From NCBI GenBank assembly GCA_963700515.1, contig CAVOXY010000058.1:1-64000 (forward strand): 64,000 nucleotides of DNA, read 5' to 3'. The position numbers and the translations under genes are program-made. The notes beneath the pieces were generated by a model. The model was not told the origin of the DNA, did not search any database, and saw only the letters and a list, made by a program, of their open reading frames with translations. Below are positions 8,675 through 21,041 of this stretch, one piece after another. The DNA comes from JAJRVM01 sp963700515. Lineage in GTDB: Bacteria; Planctomycetota; Planctomycetia; Pirellulales; Pirellulaceae. How positions within the stretch are numbered: position 1 is the first letter of the stretch; each line of letters starts with the position of its first letter.

Positions 8675-11127
8675 CTAATTGAGCGTGATAACCATGGCCA
8701 CTGGCTGACCGCTCGAAAGTGCCATGGCACGTTGATTGGTGCGCTGCGCGGGATTCACCTTCGCCGCACCGCTGGTGATGGACAGTTGAGTGATTTCGGA
8801 GGGCAGCTCCAGAATGATGTTCTGCGACTTGACGCAGCTCATCGTGACGGCCACCTGTCTTGCCCTCCCACTGCAGGCTCTGGATCTCGATCGCACCGCG
8901 GCACGCCACGCCTTCGATCCGGCCGGAAGGCCAGGCCGCGGGCAGGGCGGGCAGGAGTTGAATCTTGCCGACGTCAGAAGCCACGAGCATTTTGATGATC
9001 ACGGCCGGCATGCCGCCGCTGATGTCCATGTTGAGCAGCGAGCGGTGGTTGTGCATCGAGGCCAGATTGTTCAGCCAGAAGCGGTTCACCAGGTGTCTCA
9101 GGCAATGGTAGGCCAGTTCGCCCTCGCCCAGACTGGTGGCCGCCTGTCCCAACTGCACCAGCCCGAACGACATGAACCCACGCTCGTTGTTCTTCCAGTG
9201 CTTGTCAAGTTTGTACTCGATGCTCTTGCGGAATGCCGCCCGAAGCTCGGGGCTGCGGGCAATCTCTTCCGGCATGCCGTCCAGCAGCGGATAGAGTTGT
9301 GAGCAGTGTCGATGATCATCGTTGTTTTCGAGTCGGGGTGTGAGCCACTCCTTGATGATGCCGTGGTCATCAATCATGTACTGCGGCATCTTCCCCAGCA
9401 TTTTTTCCCAGACGGGGATTTTGTCCGCGTTCGCATCCAGTTCGCGTGAGGCAGAGATCAAATTGTCTCAGCAACTCCTTGGCAACCGCCACGTCCATGG
9501 TGGCGTTGAAAGATGCCTGAGAGTCCGAATTGCCCGGTGTGTTCTCCGGCGATTGGGTCGGCGAAAAGATGTACTTTCCATCCGGCCCCTCGTACAGATA
9601 GTCTTCAAAGAACAGAGCCGCTTGTTCCATGAACGGCAGCGCGTGTCGCGCGAGGAATTCCCGGTCGCCCGTATAGAGGTAATAGTCGTAGAAGAAGTGG
9701 GCCGCCCAGCCGGCGCCGCCAACCCACATGCCGCCGGCAAAATCGGCATTCAACGCGTTGTTGAAACCGTTGGTCGTCGAGCGCGACGGGAGCACCACAC
9801 CGCGGGCGCCGAACAGGTGCCTGGCGTTGATCTCCAGATAGGGAACGATCGACTCGATGTAAGACGTGTAGGCCAGCATGAGCTCGGGCATGTTGCCCAT
9901 CAGGTAGGAGGCGATGGCCGAAGGGACATTGCCATTGTGGGTGAAGTCGCTGGCCCAGCCGGGAACGTAGGTTCCTCCCCAGACTCCCTGCAGGGTCGGT
10001 GGCAGCTCGCCCGTGCTGGAGATGATGTTGTAGCGACCCGCATCAAATTCCTTTTCGATCAGTGCCCGGTTCGGATTCTCGTAACTCGACAGCTCCAACA
10101 GTTCTTCCGTGGTCCGCTGGTGGTCGACCCCGCCCCCCAGGTCAAGACGCATCCGGTTGAACAGCTGGCCGTGGATCCTGGCGTGGTCGTCGAGTAGTCG
10201 GCCGTAGTCGGCGGGCAGCTGCGCGAGAGCGTGCTTCATTTCCTCCAGCGCCGACTTGGCCGGGTCGTAGAGCAGGCGAATGTCGACAAACAGCAGAATG
10301 TGGTCCGCACCCGTGACGACCAGCACACCGTCGTCCTGCGGCTGGCGGGTGCCCCCGCCGGCCACAACCCGTGCATAACCCTCTAATGCATGAATGCTGC
10401 CCGGGTAAGCTCTGGTGAAACGGTTACTGTAGGTCAGCCCGGAGTCGCCGGCCGTGCTTTTGACTTCGGAAACGTGTTCCTGGAAAACCTGGTCGGAACG
10501 CTTGTTGATGTCGGAGTCCGAATTGAACTCTTGGCTCGGTTCCCGAGGCTCCAGCGTGAGATGGCAGTCGAGTGCGGCCTTGGGGGCTGTCAGCAGCAGC
10601 ACGGCCACGCCTGCCGCGCGAGACACGAACATGCGGCGCTCGAAAACGCCTCGGTCGTCGGCCCAGTGGACGACCGTCTCGCCGGTCTGGAAATTCACTG
10701 AGCGGGCGTAGTCGCGGATCTCGCCCTTCGCCTGGGTGTGGATCGTGAGGTCGAAGGCCGGAACAAAATAGTCCGGGTACATGAAGCCATCCTGGCCCGA
10801 GAGATCGAACTGCAACTGGCAGGCCTGCTTGTAGAGCCCCCGGTCGATGAGTCGCCGGATCTCGAACAACCGCGCCGACTGATCGGCAGGCATCACCGGA
10901 GGGCCCATCGGCAGGAACAATCGTTCATGCGTGAAGATGATCCGCTCGTCGAGTGGGCGGCTCATCGCATTGGCACCGATGGTGCCGTTGCCGCAAATCA
11001 GACCTTCCTCCCACGTTCTCGCCGGTTGGCAGCTCACAAAGCCACGCTCGGGAACTGGCAAAGATTCCGCAGCGACCGAAAGAGCTGCGGGGAAGAACAA
11101 GAGAATGGCCAAAGTGATGCGTTTCAT
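8675..11127 (-). pseudogene. GH95-like alpha-L-fucosidase, exported, two frameshifts
   Basis: ATG at 11127 opens a signal peptide (KRITLAILLFFPAALSVAA). The N-terminal GH65N-like domain has WEEGLICGNGTIGANAM, and the (alpha/alpha) barrel has PPTLQGVWGGTYVPGW and PTQSPENTPGNSDSQ. One extra T near 9460 (CAATTTGATC for Q-L-I) shifts the frame before SASRELDANADKIPVWEKML. An extra A near 8860 (AAGACAGGTG for K-Q-V) shifts it again before MALSSGQPVAMVITLN. Full length would be about 815 residues, normal for the family. These enzymes release terminal fucose from glycans. With the sulfatase and esterases next to it, a fucose-containing sulfated or acetylated polymer is a reasonable target. Confidence 0.75.
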
Positions 11128-11166
11128 GATTGGTGAGCTCGGTTAGTTTCTGTTCGTCAGGGTCGA

Positions 11167-12764
11167 TTATTCGCGATGGACATTTTCGATACCAATGGGC
11201 TTTCGGTTCCGCGGTGCACTCCGGCCATTCTTCTGCTCCGTCAGCTCTTTCAGGAGCGTCTGCATTTGTTCGCGTGCGGCAGACTCGACAAAAAACAGGT
11301 TCGTGGTTTCACCGGGATCTTCCGCCAGATTGAAGAGCTGGCCGGTGGCATCCGGAGCTGTTTCGGGCAAGGCATATTCCTTCAGCATGCCCTTGCTGTA
11401 GTCGTTTCCTCCGGAGCCTGTGTGGTCCAGGTACTTCCAGTCGCCTTGTCGCAACTGGAATTCTCCCCGGAAGCTCTGAGTGAGCATATAGGGCCGAATC
11501 GGATCATCTTCTTTCTGGATTCCCAGCATGGCCGGCAGCATGTCGTAACTGTCCACCGCGACGTCATCGGGAAGCTCGTAGCCGACCACCGACGCCAGCG
11601 TCGCGAAAATGTCGGTGGTATTCGTCATCTGTCTGGACACTTGCCCGGCGGGAATTCGGCCAGGCCAGCGGGCGATGAATGGAACGCGATGGCCGCCCTC
11701 CCAGCCGTCGCGTTTCATGCCGCGAAAACCTCCTGCCGCATCGTGGTGGTGGTCCTTTCTCATCCAGTCGGTGTGGACCGTTTCGGGGCCGTTGTCCGAA
11801 TTGAACAGGACCAGGGTATTGTCGTCGATGCCGAGGCGATCGAGGGCATCGAGAAGACGGCCGGTCAACACGTCGAGTTCATGAACGAAATCCCCGCGCG
11901 GGCCCGCGTCGGTCTGGCCGTTGAATTCGGGAGCCGGCAATACGGGCGCATGGGAAATCTGGGTGGCGAGCACGACGAAGAACGGCTGCTGGGGAAAGTT
12001 CTTTCGGTGCCGGGTGATGAAGTCCAACGCCTTGTCGTAGAACAACAAGTCGGCGTCGACGAAACGATAGCCGGGCGCCATCCAGCCTTCGTCATTGTCC
12101 CACCGCCATTTTCCGCCCGGATTCGGCAAGTTGTCACTGTGGTGTCTCTGGCTGGCCGGGGAGGGAACCATGCCGTTTTCGATGTAGATGTAGAGCGGAT
12201 CGGTGCGTGGGACAATTGGGTGTGACGAACGACTCGTCAAAGCCTCTTCTGTTGGGACCGTCGACCAGAGGTGTACTCTTGTCGTAGTCGATAAGCAGCG
12301 AGTTCTCGAAGCCGCCGCCGAGTTGCTTTCCATCCTTGTCTAACCAGGTCAGGCCGACGTGCCATTTGCCGAAGACGCCGGTGCGGTATCCTTGTCTTCC
12401 GCAGCATTTCCGCGATCGTCAACTGGCCTGGCGCGAGATAACTCGGTCCGCCAGGACCTTCAAACGCCGTGGATCTCCGACCAGTTCTGCAAACCAGTTG
12501 GCCCGAGTAGAGGCCGTAGCGCGACGGCGAGCAGATGGTCGAAGGGCTGTGGGCGTCGGTGAACCTGATTCCCTCTTGGGCCATCCGATCGAGTCGCGGC
12601 GTCTTGTAGGCCGCCTGGGGGTTGTAGCACGACAAATCGCCGTACCCCAGGTCGTCGGCATAGATGATCACGATGTTCGGCAACTCCTCGGCCGCCGGAC
12701 ACACGGTGGTCGCGAGGAGGATTGCCAGCCACGCATAACGTATCGGACTAAGAAAAGGGTGCAT
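11167..12764 (-). pseudogene. Type I sulfatase, exported, frameshifted
   Basis: Starts at ATG 12764 behind GGAGTCTCACG with a signal peptide (YAWLAILLATTVCPAAEE). The metal site IVIIYADDLGYGD and the formylglycine motif C-S-P-S-R inside STICSPSRYG are intact. An extra A near 12395 and an extra C near 12205 shift the frame. Between them FGKWHVGLTWLDKDGKQLGG is readable, and after them TDPLYIYIENGMVP, FNSDNGPETVHTDWMRKDHH and GGHRVPFIARWPG. The order and total length (about 530 residues) fit S1 family sulfatases that hydrolyse sulfate esters of polysaccharides. The cysteine would need conversion by an anaerobic or FGE-type maturase, not seen here. Confidence 0.75.
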
Positions 12765-12916
12765 CGTGAGACTCCAGTCCAATTTTGTTCGCGAAGCGGA
12801 TCGGTTCCCACGAAAAAGACCGATGGCGAAACATCCGCTTTCCATTCTGAAATAGGGGTTGCACTTGTCGGTTGTGCGACACCTAACAGAAAACGAACGT
12901 CCATCATCGTCGGAAC

Positions 12917-15341
12917 TTACTCGATGCGGATCAACTCGGGATACTCGTTCGAGGCTTCGATGGCACGGATCGTCTCGCGGATGACCGTGGCCTTCTGGAG
13001 ACTCAAGTTCCGCGGAAAATCCTCCTCGTCGTTCTCAAAGTAGTCGGCGATCTGTCTCAAGTTCCGGAATCGTCGACTTCGCGTGGGCACCGTAACCGAG
13101 CAGGATCTTCATCAGTTCGGGTGTTCGCTTCTCGCTGGCCCAGGGGTTCTGCGTTCGTGTGTACTCCACGCACGCGTCGATCCCTTCCTCCACCCGATGC
13201 TTGGCCAGGAGCCGTGAGCCCCTCGAGGCGGATCTCGTCGGCGAACATGATGCCGCTGGGGGCCGGTTCGACAATCGCCCTGTGGATGGCGGGCAGCAGC
13301 GGCTTGATTTCTTCGTAAGAGAGATTCTGGTAGACCGATGCCGATGCTGCCCCGGGCTCGGCCGTCCTCGTTCCGCAAGCCCGGCGCGAACGGCTCGATA
13401 GAGCGAGTTCGCGATCGACGCCCTCGAGCGACCGCCCGATCATGTCCGCCTCGCTGGTTGAACAGCGCGAAGCAGAGGTAGCGTTGTTCCATGCCCCGCG
13501 GGTCGTTCTCGGAGGGACCCTTCGGCGAGCATCTCGAGCAGTTCGGGAACGGCGGACATCGCGGGCTCGCCGATGCCGGCCAGCGCCTCGGCCGCCTTGA
13601 CGCGCAGCCAGAGGTCGTCGTGCCGGAGCGTGTTCTTCAGAGCCGGCACCGCCGGGGCGGCGGCGCCTTTGAGCATCGCGAGAGCCTGGCAGGCACCGTA
13701 GCGGGATTCGAGCTGCGGGGAGTCGAGCATCTTGACCAGTTCCGGAACCGGGACGCCTTTGCGGCGGGCGAGCGCCATCGCGGCCCGCTCGCGGACAACC
13801 GGCGACCAACTGCCCAGACGGCTCAGCAGTTCCTTCTCGTCCAGCTTGTCGTAGAAGCTGTTGCGATCCTTGTTGCTCCAGCCGCGACCGTCGAGGATCA
13901 GAGCTTCGGCGGCGGCCGGATCGAGTTGGGGCACAGCCGACGGACGTTTGCCCGTCAGATAGATCTTCTTCAGCGGCATCGCATAGGCCAGCAGATAGGC
14001 CCCGGTGCAGTCCCAGTTCCCGTACCTGTCGTTCTGTCATTTCAGGCGGTCCCTGGTGGAGGAAGGTCCCGTCCCAGCGTCGTGCGAGGTCGAAATACCA
14101 GGCGCCGAATTCCTGCATCCAGGCCCCGGTGGCGTGCGGGCCGGACTGCGCCACGCCGGGCAGCGACCACAGGATGTTGAAGAAGTTGCCGGTGTGCCCG
14201 CGTCGCGTTCCGCACCGTGCGAGGCGACGCTCATCCGCGAAAAGAACTCCGCTCCCTCCGTCTCGCCCAGCAGGTTGAACATGACCGCCGCCATTCCGCA
14301 CTTGCCGTTGTCCTCGTGGGTCTCGATCCAGGGATGGTGATCGCCGTAGGGAACGGCCCCCTTGCCGATGTAGAAGCGGATGAGCCGCGCGCTCCTTTCG
14401 ATGGCCTCGCCCACTTCCGGATCGTCGACACCGGCCTCGCGAGCCAGGATCAGCGAAATGGTCAGCGGCAAGCCCGGCGAGTTCATCATCCCGTAGCCGC
14501 CGAGCCGCCCGTCGGGACCGGCGAACCTGTGGCCCCACGAACCGACGATGCTCTGCCCGTTCGCGGCTTCCAACGCCAGCCGCCTGAGGCCCGGCATGAC
14601 CGATTCGTCGCCGGTCGCCATCACGTACTCGGAGAGCAACATCATGACGTAGCCGTAGTACCAGGTCTGGAAACTGTCGGCCGAGAAGTCCGCCGCCCAC
14701 TGCGCCTCCTTCCGCACCAGCGGCAGGTACTCCTCCTTGCCGCTGGCCAACAGGGCGAGGGCGTTCAGCGACCGCGTGATCGCGTTCTGCCGGTAGGAGG
14801 GATCCGCGATTCGTTCGGCGAGCGCCTTGCAACCCTGCTCGAGAATGCGTTGCGACTTCGGGCAGTCGTAGGGCGCGGTGGCGCTGTAGGTGCCCAGGAC
14901 GGGCAGCTTCACGACGACCTCCTCCGTCTTGCCGGCCCGCCAGCGGATCAGCGACAAGTTTCCGCCACCCGCCTCCGATTCGGCCGTGGTGAGCGCCTTG
15001 CCCAACTCGGTGCGCGGATCGTAGGAAAACGGCTTGCCACCGACGCCCAGGATCACATCGCCGACCGCGAGGATACCGTCGGCCGGGGAATTCTTCTCCA
15101 CCTTCGTGATCGCGATCTGCCGCGCGTCGGTGGTGACCAGCTTGTCACTGAACATCCAGCCGCGGGCCCCCGTGGCCCCGAGGTTCCAGTCGTGATTCGC
15201 GCCCTCTGGGATCTTGTCGCCCTTGGTGAAGTCCGGGTTGCCTGTTGCTGAAGGAGGCCCGGCCGCCAGGGACGGGGCCGCAAGAAGCGAGAGCAATGAT
15301 GCAGCGGCGATGGACGCGACGAACAATGGCTTAACGATCAT
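12917..15341 (-). pseudogene. PDZ / DUF6288 / HEAT-repeat exported protein, at least six frameshifts
   Basis: ATG at 15341 follows AGGAGG by eight bases and opens a signal peptide (MIVKPLFVASIAAASLLSLL). Domain order: a PDZ-like segment (residues about 60-125, SPADGILAVGDVILGVGGKPF), the DUF6288 core (QTWYYGYVMMLLSEYVMATG, WGHRFAGPDGRLGGYGMMNS, GDHHPWIETHEDNGKCGMA), HEAT repeats (ELLSRLGSWSPVVRERAAMA, WLRVKAAEALAGIGEPAM) and a C-terminus ending NEYPELIRIE at 12917. The frame changes near 14190, 14035, 13515, 13430, 13345, 13215 and 13060. Function of the family is unknown. The gene lies head to tail between the sulfatase and the intact acetylesterase. A deleted paralogue is at 37072-37419. 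Confidence 0.75.
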
Positions 15342-15379
15342 GATGGGCCTCCTGGTCCTTCTTGATGTTCGACACTTCG

Positions 15380-17209
15380 TCACGGTTGCGGCGGAACGCG
15401 CTTTTTCAACAGATCCGCCATCGCCTCGGCGAAGGCCTTGCCGATCTGGGCCATGATCTTGGCGCTGCCCATATAATGGTATCCGGCGTTCGAGGCACCA
15501 TCCGCGATGGCTCGGTCCTCGGCCGAGAACACTTGTTCCAACGCTTGCGCGAGCTGCTTGCTGCCTTCCGAGGTGATCCCTTCGATGAACAGATCGATCG
15601 ATCCGTAGGGCTCAGCCGTCTGCCTGTCGTAATGAACATTGGCGTACGCCGCCAACACGTTGACGCCCTTCTTCAAGTACTTTGTCTCGTTCTCGGTCAA
15701 CATGATGGCCCGATAGTAAGGCTCGTCCTTCCACCAGATGTAGGTGTGGATCTTGTGTCCATTCAAGTAGACGTCGAAGCCTTGCCTCGCCAGGATGCTG
15801 AGCCGATACGATTCACAGTCGATCGCATCAAGCTCGAAGCTCGTGCGCATCAACAGGAACTCACCGTCGCCCCAATCGGAGTTGTTCTTCACGGTCGTGC
15901 GACGATGCTTCCAGGTGCCGGTGCCAATCGGCGCTTTGCCTCGACTCCATGCGCTGTCATCAAACTCGGGCGTGTACCACTTCTCCATTCCGGCGGGCAG
16001 GGCCACCTCACGGAAGCGTTTCGTCTCGCTCTTGTCCAGCTCGTCTGTTTCTCGCTGAACATCAAAGGAGACATAACGCCATGTCCGCTCTTCGGGCTCG
16101 GGGGTGCCTATCGGTTGCCAACCGGGGAACTCCGTCGCCTCCCTGTCCAGTCTGCCGTCTTCATTGAGAGCGTATGCCGTATCCAGTATCCGATTGAACT
16201 CGTCTCTCTTTGCGCTGGCAGCCACCAGGGCTTCATCCCAGAACGGTGCTGTCTGGACGGCCACGACGTTGCCCTTGAACTCCGGCAGGGCGGCCGGGGC
16301 CGCCATGGCCTGCCGGAAGTAGTCAGGTTCTTCCCGAACTCCGCCCACGCCCATCACGCCGATGATGAACGGCATCTCGGGCGCGGCGAGATCCTTGCGC
16401 ACATCGCGGATGAAGTGCGCCAGAAGTTTGCTGTATAGATCATAGCCGCCCGGTTTGTTTCGATCGGGATAGGTGTCGCCGTCACACATATCGTTCCAGC
16501 CCTGGAACCAGACGAAGCCGGCCAATTCGTAACCCTGGTTCGGGTCGTAGTCAGGATATACCTTCTTGATGTCCTTCAAGACCTTCTTCACGTGGTCGAT
16601 CATGAGGCGATAGTAGTGGCCTGTCGCCTTCGCCTTCTCGGCCTTCCATTGCTCGAGATCCACGCCGCGTTTCGTGAACTCGTCCACCTGCTGCTGGTTC
16701 AATTCGTACGGCCCCGCGCTGGGCGGCCGGAAATCGGTGTGCAGGCTCTTGCCGCCCCAGGCGGTCTTGATGATCAGGATCGGTTCGTCCAGCAGCTTCT
16801 GCATGTAGATGCCAAAGGTGAACTCCGGGCCGATCTTGGGTTCTCCTCCCTTTGCTCCATAACCGACCGTCAGCTTGCCGCTGTATTGATCGCCGTCCCC
16901 GGTGAGATACGAGATCCACACCTTCTCGCAGACCCGCGGCGTACCGTCGGCATTGCGCATCTCTTTGAGGATCGGCGCAGTCTTCGGGTCCCTTGCCATG
17001 TAGTCAAAGGTACGTACCTGCGCATGCCCTTCCATATTCGATTGCCCGGCGAGAATGAACACCTTGAGCGGCTTGGCGCCGTCTGCCGGCCTGGCATCTG
17101 GATTGCGCTGCTGAGGGGTGACGTCCGCCGCGGTCGCAGGAAGGACTAGCAGCACCATCGCGAGGGCAACCACGGAACACAGGGTCGTGGGTCGGTTGCA
17201 TTTCATCAT
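15380..17209 (-). CDS. Sialate O-acetylesterase family SGNH hydrolase, exported, intact
   Basis: 609 residues, uninterrupted. The signal peptide is VVALAMVLLVLPATAADV. The catalytic serine motif is FILAGQSNMEGHAQVRTFD at residue about 50. Blocks IKTAWGGKSLHTDFRPP, FVWFQGWNDMCDG and FIIGVMGVGG follow. Residues about 360-560 form a beta-rich galactose-binding-like domain (FDVYLNGHKIHTYIWW). These enzymes remove O-acetyl groups from sialic acids or other acetylated sugars in the periplasm or outside. It is transcribed toward the DUF6288 gene 39 bp away and is probably co-transcribed with the sulfatase and GH95 genes. Two truncated copies of the same gene lie at 7805-8384 and 39559-39762. Confidence 0.88.
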   Translation of the reverse strand: MMKCNRPTTLCSVVALAMVLLVLPATAADVTPQQRNPDARPADGAKPLKVFILAGQSNMEGHAQVRTFDYMARDPKTAPILKEMRNADGTPRVCEKVWISYLTGDGDQYSGKLTVGYGAKGGEPKIGPEFTFGIYMQKLLDEPILIIKTAWGGKSLHTDFRPPSAGPYELNQQQVDEFTKRGVDLEQWKAEKAKATGHYYRLMIDHVKKVLKDIKKVYPDYDPNQGYELAGFVWFQGWNDMCDGDTYPDRNKPGGYDLYSKLLAHFIRDVRKDLAAPEMPFIIGVMGVGGVREEPDYFRQAMAAPAALPEFKGNVVAVQTAPFWDEALVAASAKRDEFNRILDTAYALNEDGRLDREATEFPGWQPIGTPEPEERTWRYVSFDVQRETDELDKSETKRFREVALPAGMEKWYTPEFDDSAWSRGKAPIGTGTWKHRRTTVKNNSDWGDGEFLLMRTSFELDAIDCESYRLSILARQGFDVYLNGHKIHTYIWWKDEPYYRAIMLTENETKYLKKGVNVLAAYANVHYDRQTAEPYGSIDLFIEGITSEGSKQLAQALEQVFSAEDRAIADGASNAGYHYMGSAKIMAQIGKAFAEAMADLLKKRVPPQP

Positions 17210-17871
17210 GATTCATGTTTCCAGCTCAGGTTGGGTTCGATGCCGCGGCAACGCAGTCGTGTCCGGACTTGCCCAGTTGCTCGCCGACCTTCCTGGTGGC
17301 AAACCGCCCACCAGCGAACAGATTGTATCCATCGGGACGCGGCCCGACGCAATCCGCAATCCAGAAATGGCGGTCGAACCATCAGCATTCTACGGCGGAT
17401 CGCTGGAAATGCATCGCCACTTGTGGCAAAATTGCCGCCATCTTTGGCGGAAGGAGGCCGCGGTCGGGCCTCCCTGGCGCAGCGGCCCCGCGGGTGCCTC
17501 ACACACCTGACTGCTGGAACTCGTTCTTGCTCTGATATGTTTCCCTGCCACACACCCTGCGAAAGCGCCGATGCAGAATTCGCCCCAGATCATTCTATTG
17601 CTCGAAGCGACCCGAGGGTTCGATCGGGGGATATTGTCAGGAATTGAAGGATACTCCGCGTTGAACAGCCCGTAGGGATCATGATTCGTTCGCGCCTGGC
17701 GGCGAAATCAGAGTTGTCAGCGAGTGGCTTGCAGTCACTGCGTAACATTGTGCGACGAGTGCCATGACTGATGGAATGGAGGATGTGATCAACACTCTGT
17801 CTGGCGCGCACCCAGTGGTCGCCACGCAGTGTGTCGCGATCTTCACGACACCACACAAATCGTCGTGCTGT
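17210..17871. other. 660 bp without a recognised gene
   Basis: Between the starts and ends of two minus-strand genes. Short overlapping open frames occur on both strands, but none shows a ribosome site, domain or plausible codon usage. The right part contains GGCGCGCACCCAGTGGTCGC-like GC-rich sequence. The promoter of the acetylesterase gene should lie just right of 17209. Confidence 0.4.
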
Positions 17872-20800
17872 CTACTGCCGATCCTGGCCGAATTGTTCGA
17901 GAAGGGCCCACTGTGCCTCCCAGGCTGCACGCTCATCGTCCGACGCGTTCTTCAGCCACTGCGGCGCACGGATGTCGGCCAGACTCTCATCACGCAGCCA
18001 ATCGGCCAGCGTCTGCGTCAACTTGTCGCGATCCGCCGCCGGCCACTCCCTGGCAGCCTGCAAGCAATCCGAGAGGGCGGTCAGCCAGTGCAGAACGCGC
18101 TGATGCCGCGCGCGCATCTCCACGTCGTTCGGTCCGCGATCTTCTTGCTCGGTGGTAATCTCAGCGTGCAGAGCCGCGCGGACGACCGCGACGAGATTCG
18201 CTGCGGCCTGGGCATTGTGGGGTTCCACATTCAGCGACGCGCGATACGCCTCAATGGCCTGATCGTACGCACCCGACTCGGCCTGTGCCGTGCCGACGGC
18301 CCGCCACGCGGCCGCTAGCCGAGGCTGGCAAGACGCATCAATCGCCGCGGCGGCCTTGTACGCATCGATGGCCTCCGCGAAGCGTTTCAGCTCCAGGAGC
18401 GTGAATCCGAGCGCAAGCTGTGCATTGGCGAAACCCGGCCCCAATTCGACCGCTCGGCGGGCAGACGTCAGCCCACGTTCCGGCTCTCGATTGAACACTT
18501 GGGCCAATGCCAGATTGGCGTACGAAGCCGCCAACTCCGCTGGATCGGTTTGCATTTCGATGACGCGCTGTTGCACCTCGATCGCCTCCGCAGTCCGCCC
18601 GAGACTGGCCAGCGCGTTGCCCTGGTTGACCAAGGCCGCCACATAGCTCGGGTCGATGGCCAGTGATCGTTCAGCCGCCACCAGGGCACGATCCCACTGC
18701 CCCCGCTCCGCCAAGGCCCAGGCAAGGTTGTTCCATGCCACGGCGCTCTCGGGCCGCACCGCCAGCGCGGCCTGCAGGCAGCCTTCGCGTTCGGGACCCA
18801 ACGGCAGTGCGAAGGCCAGATTGAACGTCAGGTAGAAATCGCCCGGATGATAGAGCAGGGCGCGGCGTCGGAACTGGACCTCCTCGGAGTTCGGCAGAAA
18901 CTTGGCAACAACATCGAGCAGTTGCGGTGACTGTTTCTCCATATCCACACTACCGGCCAGCGTTTGCAGTTTCTCTTTTTCTTCCAGCCAGACGACGACG
19001 TCCCGCACCTGATCACGCCACGGGTCGGGGTCCGCCAGACGCGCCACCTCAAGCAGTCGCGCCGATATGACGAGCGTCGCTTTCACGTCCGCTTTCTGCC
19101 GCCCGTACGTGGCCTGCAGCAGGTTGACCAAGGCCCAATGATCCAAGGCGGCAACCAGCGCGCATCGAATCGGGGATTGCCCGATGCGGGTGGCGACCTC
19201 GGCAGCTTCCTCCTGCGTGCCGAACGGACTGAGGTCATGGGCGACGAAGCAGTCGTGGTAGCGCTGCGTAGCCTCGGCCATGGCCCGTGCCAAGCCTCCG
19301 CGCACTGGCGCCGTCGACTCCGTGCGAATCCGATCTATTTCCTCCGCCATCTGCCACTGCCGCTGGCATGCGGCAACCTGACCGCGCACATGGTCTAGTC
19401 GCGCGCATGTGGCTTCCGGCAGCGCGGGCAGATCGACCTGCGCCAACTGGTCCGCTCGACCATGGGCGGCCATAGCTCCGGACACCATGGCCTGCCACTC
19501 GTGAATCGAACTGAGCAACCGTGAAGCGCCGGCCTCGTCCGCCAATCGCGTGGCCAAATCGGCCAACCACCGCTCGACATCGTCCAGCGCACCCTGCACC
19601 TCGCCGGCAACTCGTTGCTGGCGAGCAATCTTTTCCTGGGTCAGTCGAGTCTGTTCGGCTTGACGGACGGCCCGATCGGACTGGTACCAGATGGTCCCCC
19701 CTGCCGCGCCGCACACGAGCACCAGCGTCACGGCCGCCAAAGACAACCACAGCCGCTGTCGCTGCCGCTCCACGACTCGTCGCTTCTGTTGTTCGACCAT
19801 CTGGACTTCAGCCTGAGCCCGCTGCAGTTCGGCTTGCCGCAATTTCTCCTGGACCTGGTGCTGGTAATCCTCAATCGCTCGAGCCACGCGCGCGGCATCC
19901 TGTGGTCGCTCGGCTTGGAGTGGGGCCAGGCAGCGGGTGGCCAACTCGATCAACGCGCGGTCAGCGCCGCAGACGTCCAGGCGCCGAACGCCCCGGAAAG
20001 ATCACCGTGTGCCGCCCGCGCCAATATCACCGCTGGGCCGTCCCCCTGGAAAGGCGGTTGGCCGGTAAGGATTTCACACATGATCGCACCCAAGCCAAAC
20101 ACGTCACTCGCCTTGTCGGTTGCGTTGATTTCACCCCGCGCCTGTTCGGGCGGCATGTACGCCGGGGTCCCCATCACCGTGCCGTCATGGGTCACCGCAC
20201 GCTCGCGAACCACACCGTCAAACGAGGATAATTCGACGTGTCCGCAGGATGAGTCGCGCTGATCGCCGACATGCGCTTCGTCCGGGCTCAGCGTCTTGGC
20301 CAATCCCCAATCCATGACCTGGACTTCACCGAATGCGCCAACCATCACGTTCACTGGTTTGAGGTCGCGATGGATCACCTGCTGGGAATGCGCGTAGGCC
20401 ACGGGTCGACATATCTGCAGAAAGATGTCCAAGAGGGTTGCCAAGTCGGGACGCGTGTCCGCCGGTAGCGCGAGTATGTCGGCCAGGGTTCGCCCGCCCA
20501 CTAATTTCATGACGAGGTAAGGTCGCCCATCGGGAAGGCGTCCCACTTCGTGCACCGGCGCAATACCAGGATGCTGCAGCTTGCCTGTCGTGCGTGCCTC
20601 GTCCAGAAATCGCCGACTGCCACCGTCATCGGCCGCCGCGCAGGCCAAAGCGATCTTGATCGCCAACGTGCGATCCAGATCGGGGTCGTAAGCGCGCACG
20701 ACGACCCCCATGCCCCCCCGGGCGATTCTGCCCTGCACCTCATACTTGCCGATCTGGCGCGGAACCGCATCGTCCCGGTCAGCCTGGATCGCTCGGTCCG

Positions 20801-20923
20801 TCGTGGCAGCCTGCTGAGTCTCGTCAGGGTCTGCGGGTATCAGACGCGATGCGTCGGAAGCGTTCTGAGCCTGCAGGTGGGCATCCGCGCGCCCGTTGCG
20901 CTCGGGAAATCGGGTTCGTCCAT
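17872..20923 (-). pseudogene. Membrane Ser/Thr protein kinase with TPR tail, two frameshifts
   Basis: The most natural start is ATG 20923 (MDEPDFPE). Loss of one C from a C run near 20904 moves it to the frame with AHLQAQNASDASRLIPADPD. The kinase has the glycine loop RIARGGMGVVVRAYD, LAIKIALA (lysine), VIHRDLKPVNVMVG, VMDWGLAKTL and GTPAYMPPEQARGEI. A missing base near 19985 breaks the end of the kinase domain. A coiled linker, one membrane helix (LWLSLAAVTLVLVCGAAGG) and about eight TPR-like repeats follow, for example SAVAWNNLAWALAERGQWD. About 1000 residues in all, a common planctomycete architecture for membrane signalling. Confidence 0.8.
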
Positions 20924-21041
20924 CGGCGTGGGCCTCATACGAGCACGTTACTGAACGAGCACGTTACTACTGCGGTCTTTATAGTCGCACCGTCTGTGCG
21001 TGCCACCCGGGCCTGGCCTGTCCTGCTAGGTTCGTCAGTAG

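Noticed and set aside
13057..14832. 591-codon minus-strand frame as a separate gene
   Set aside because: It is mostly an off-frame reading of the DUF6288 gene, rich in Arg and Gly, with only short true segments where the frame coincides.
14217..15251. 344-codon plus-strand frame opposite the DUF6288 gene
   Set aside because: Antisense shadow of a recognised, if frameshifted, gene.
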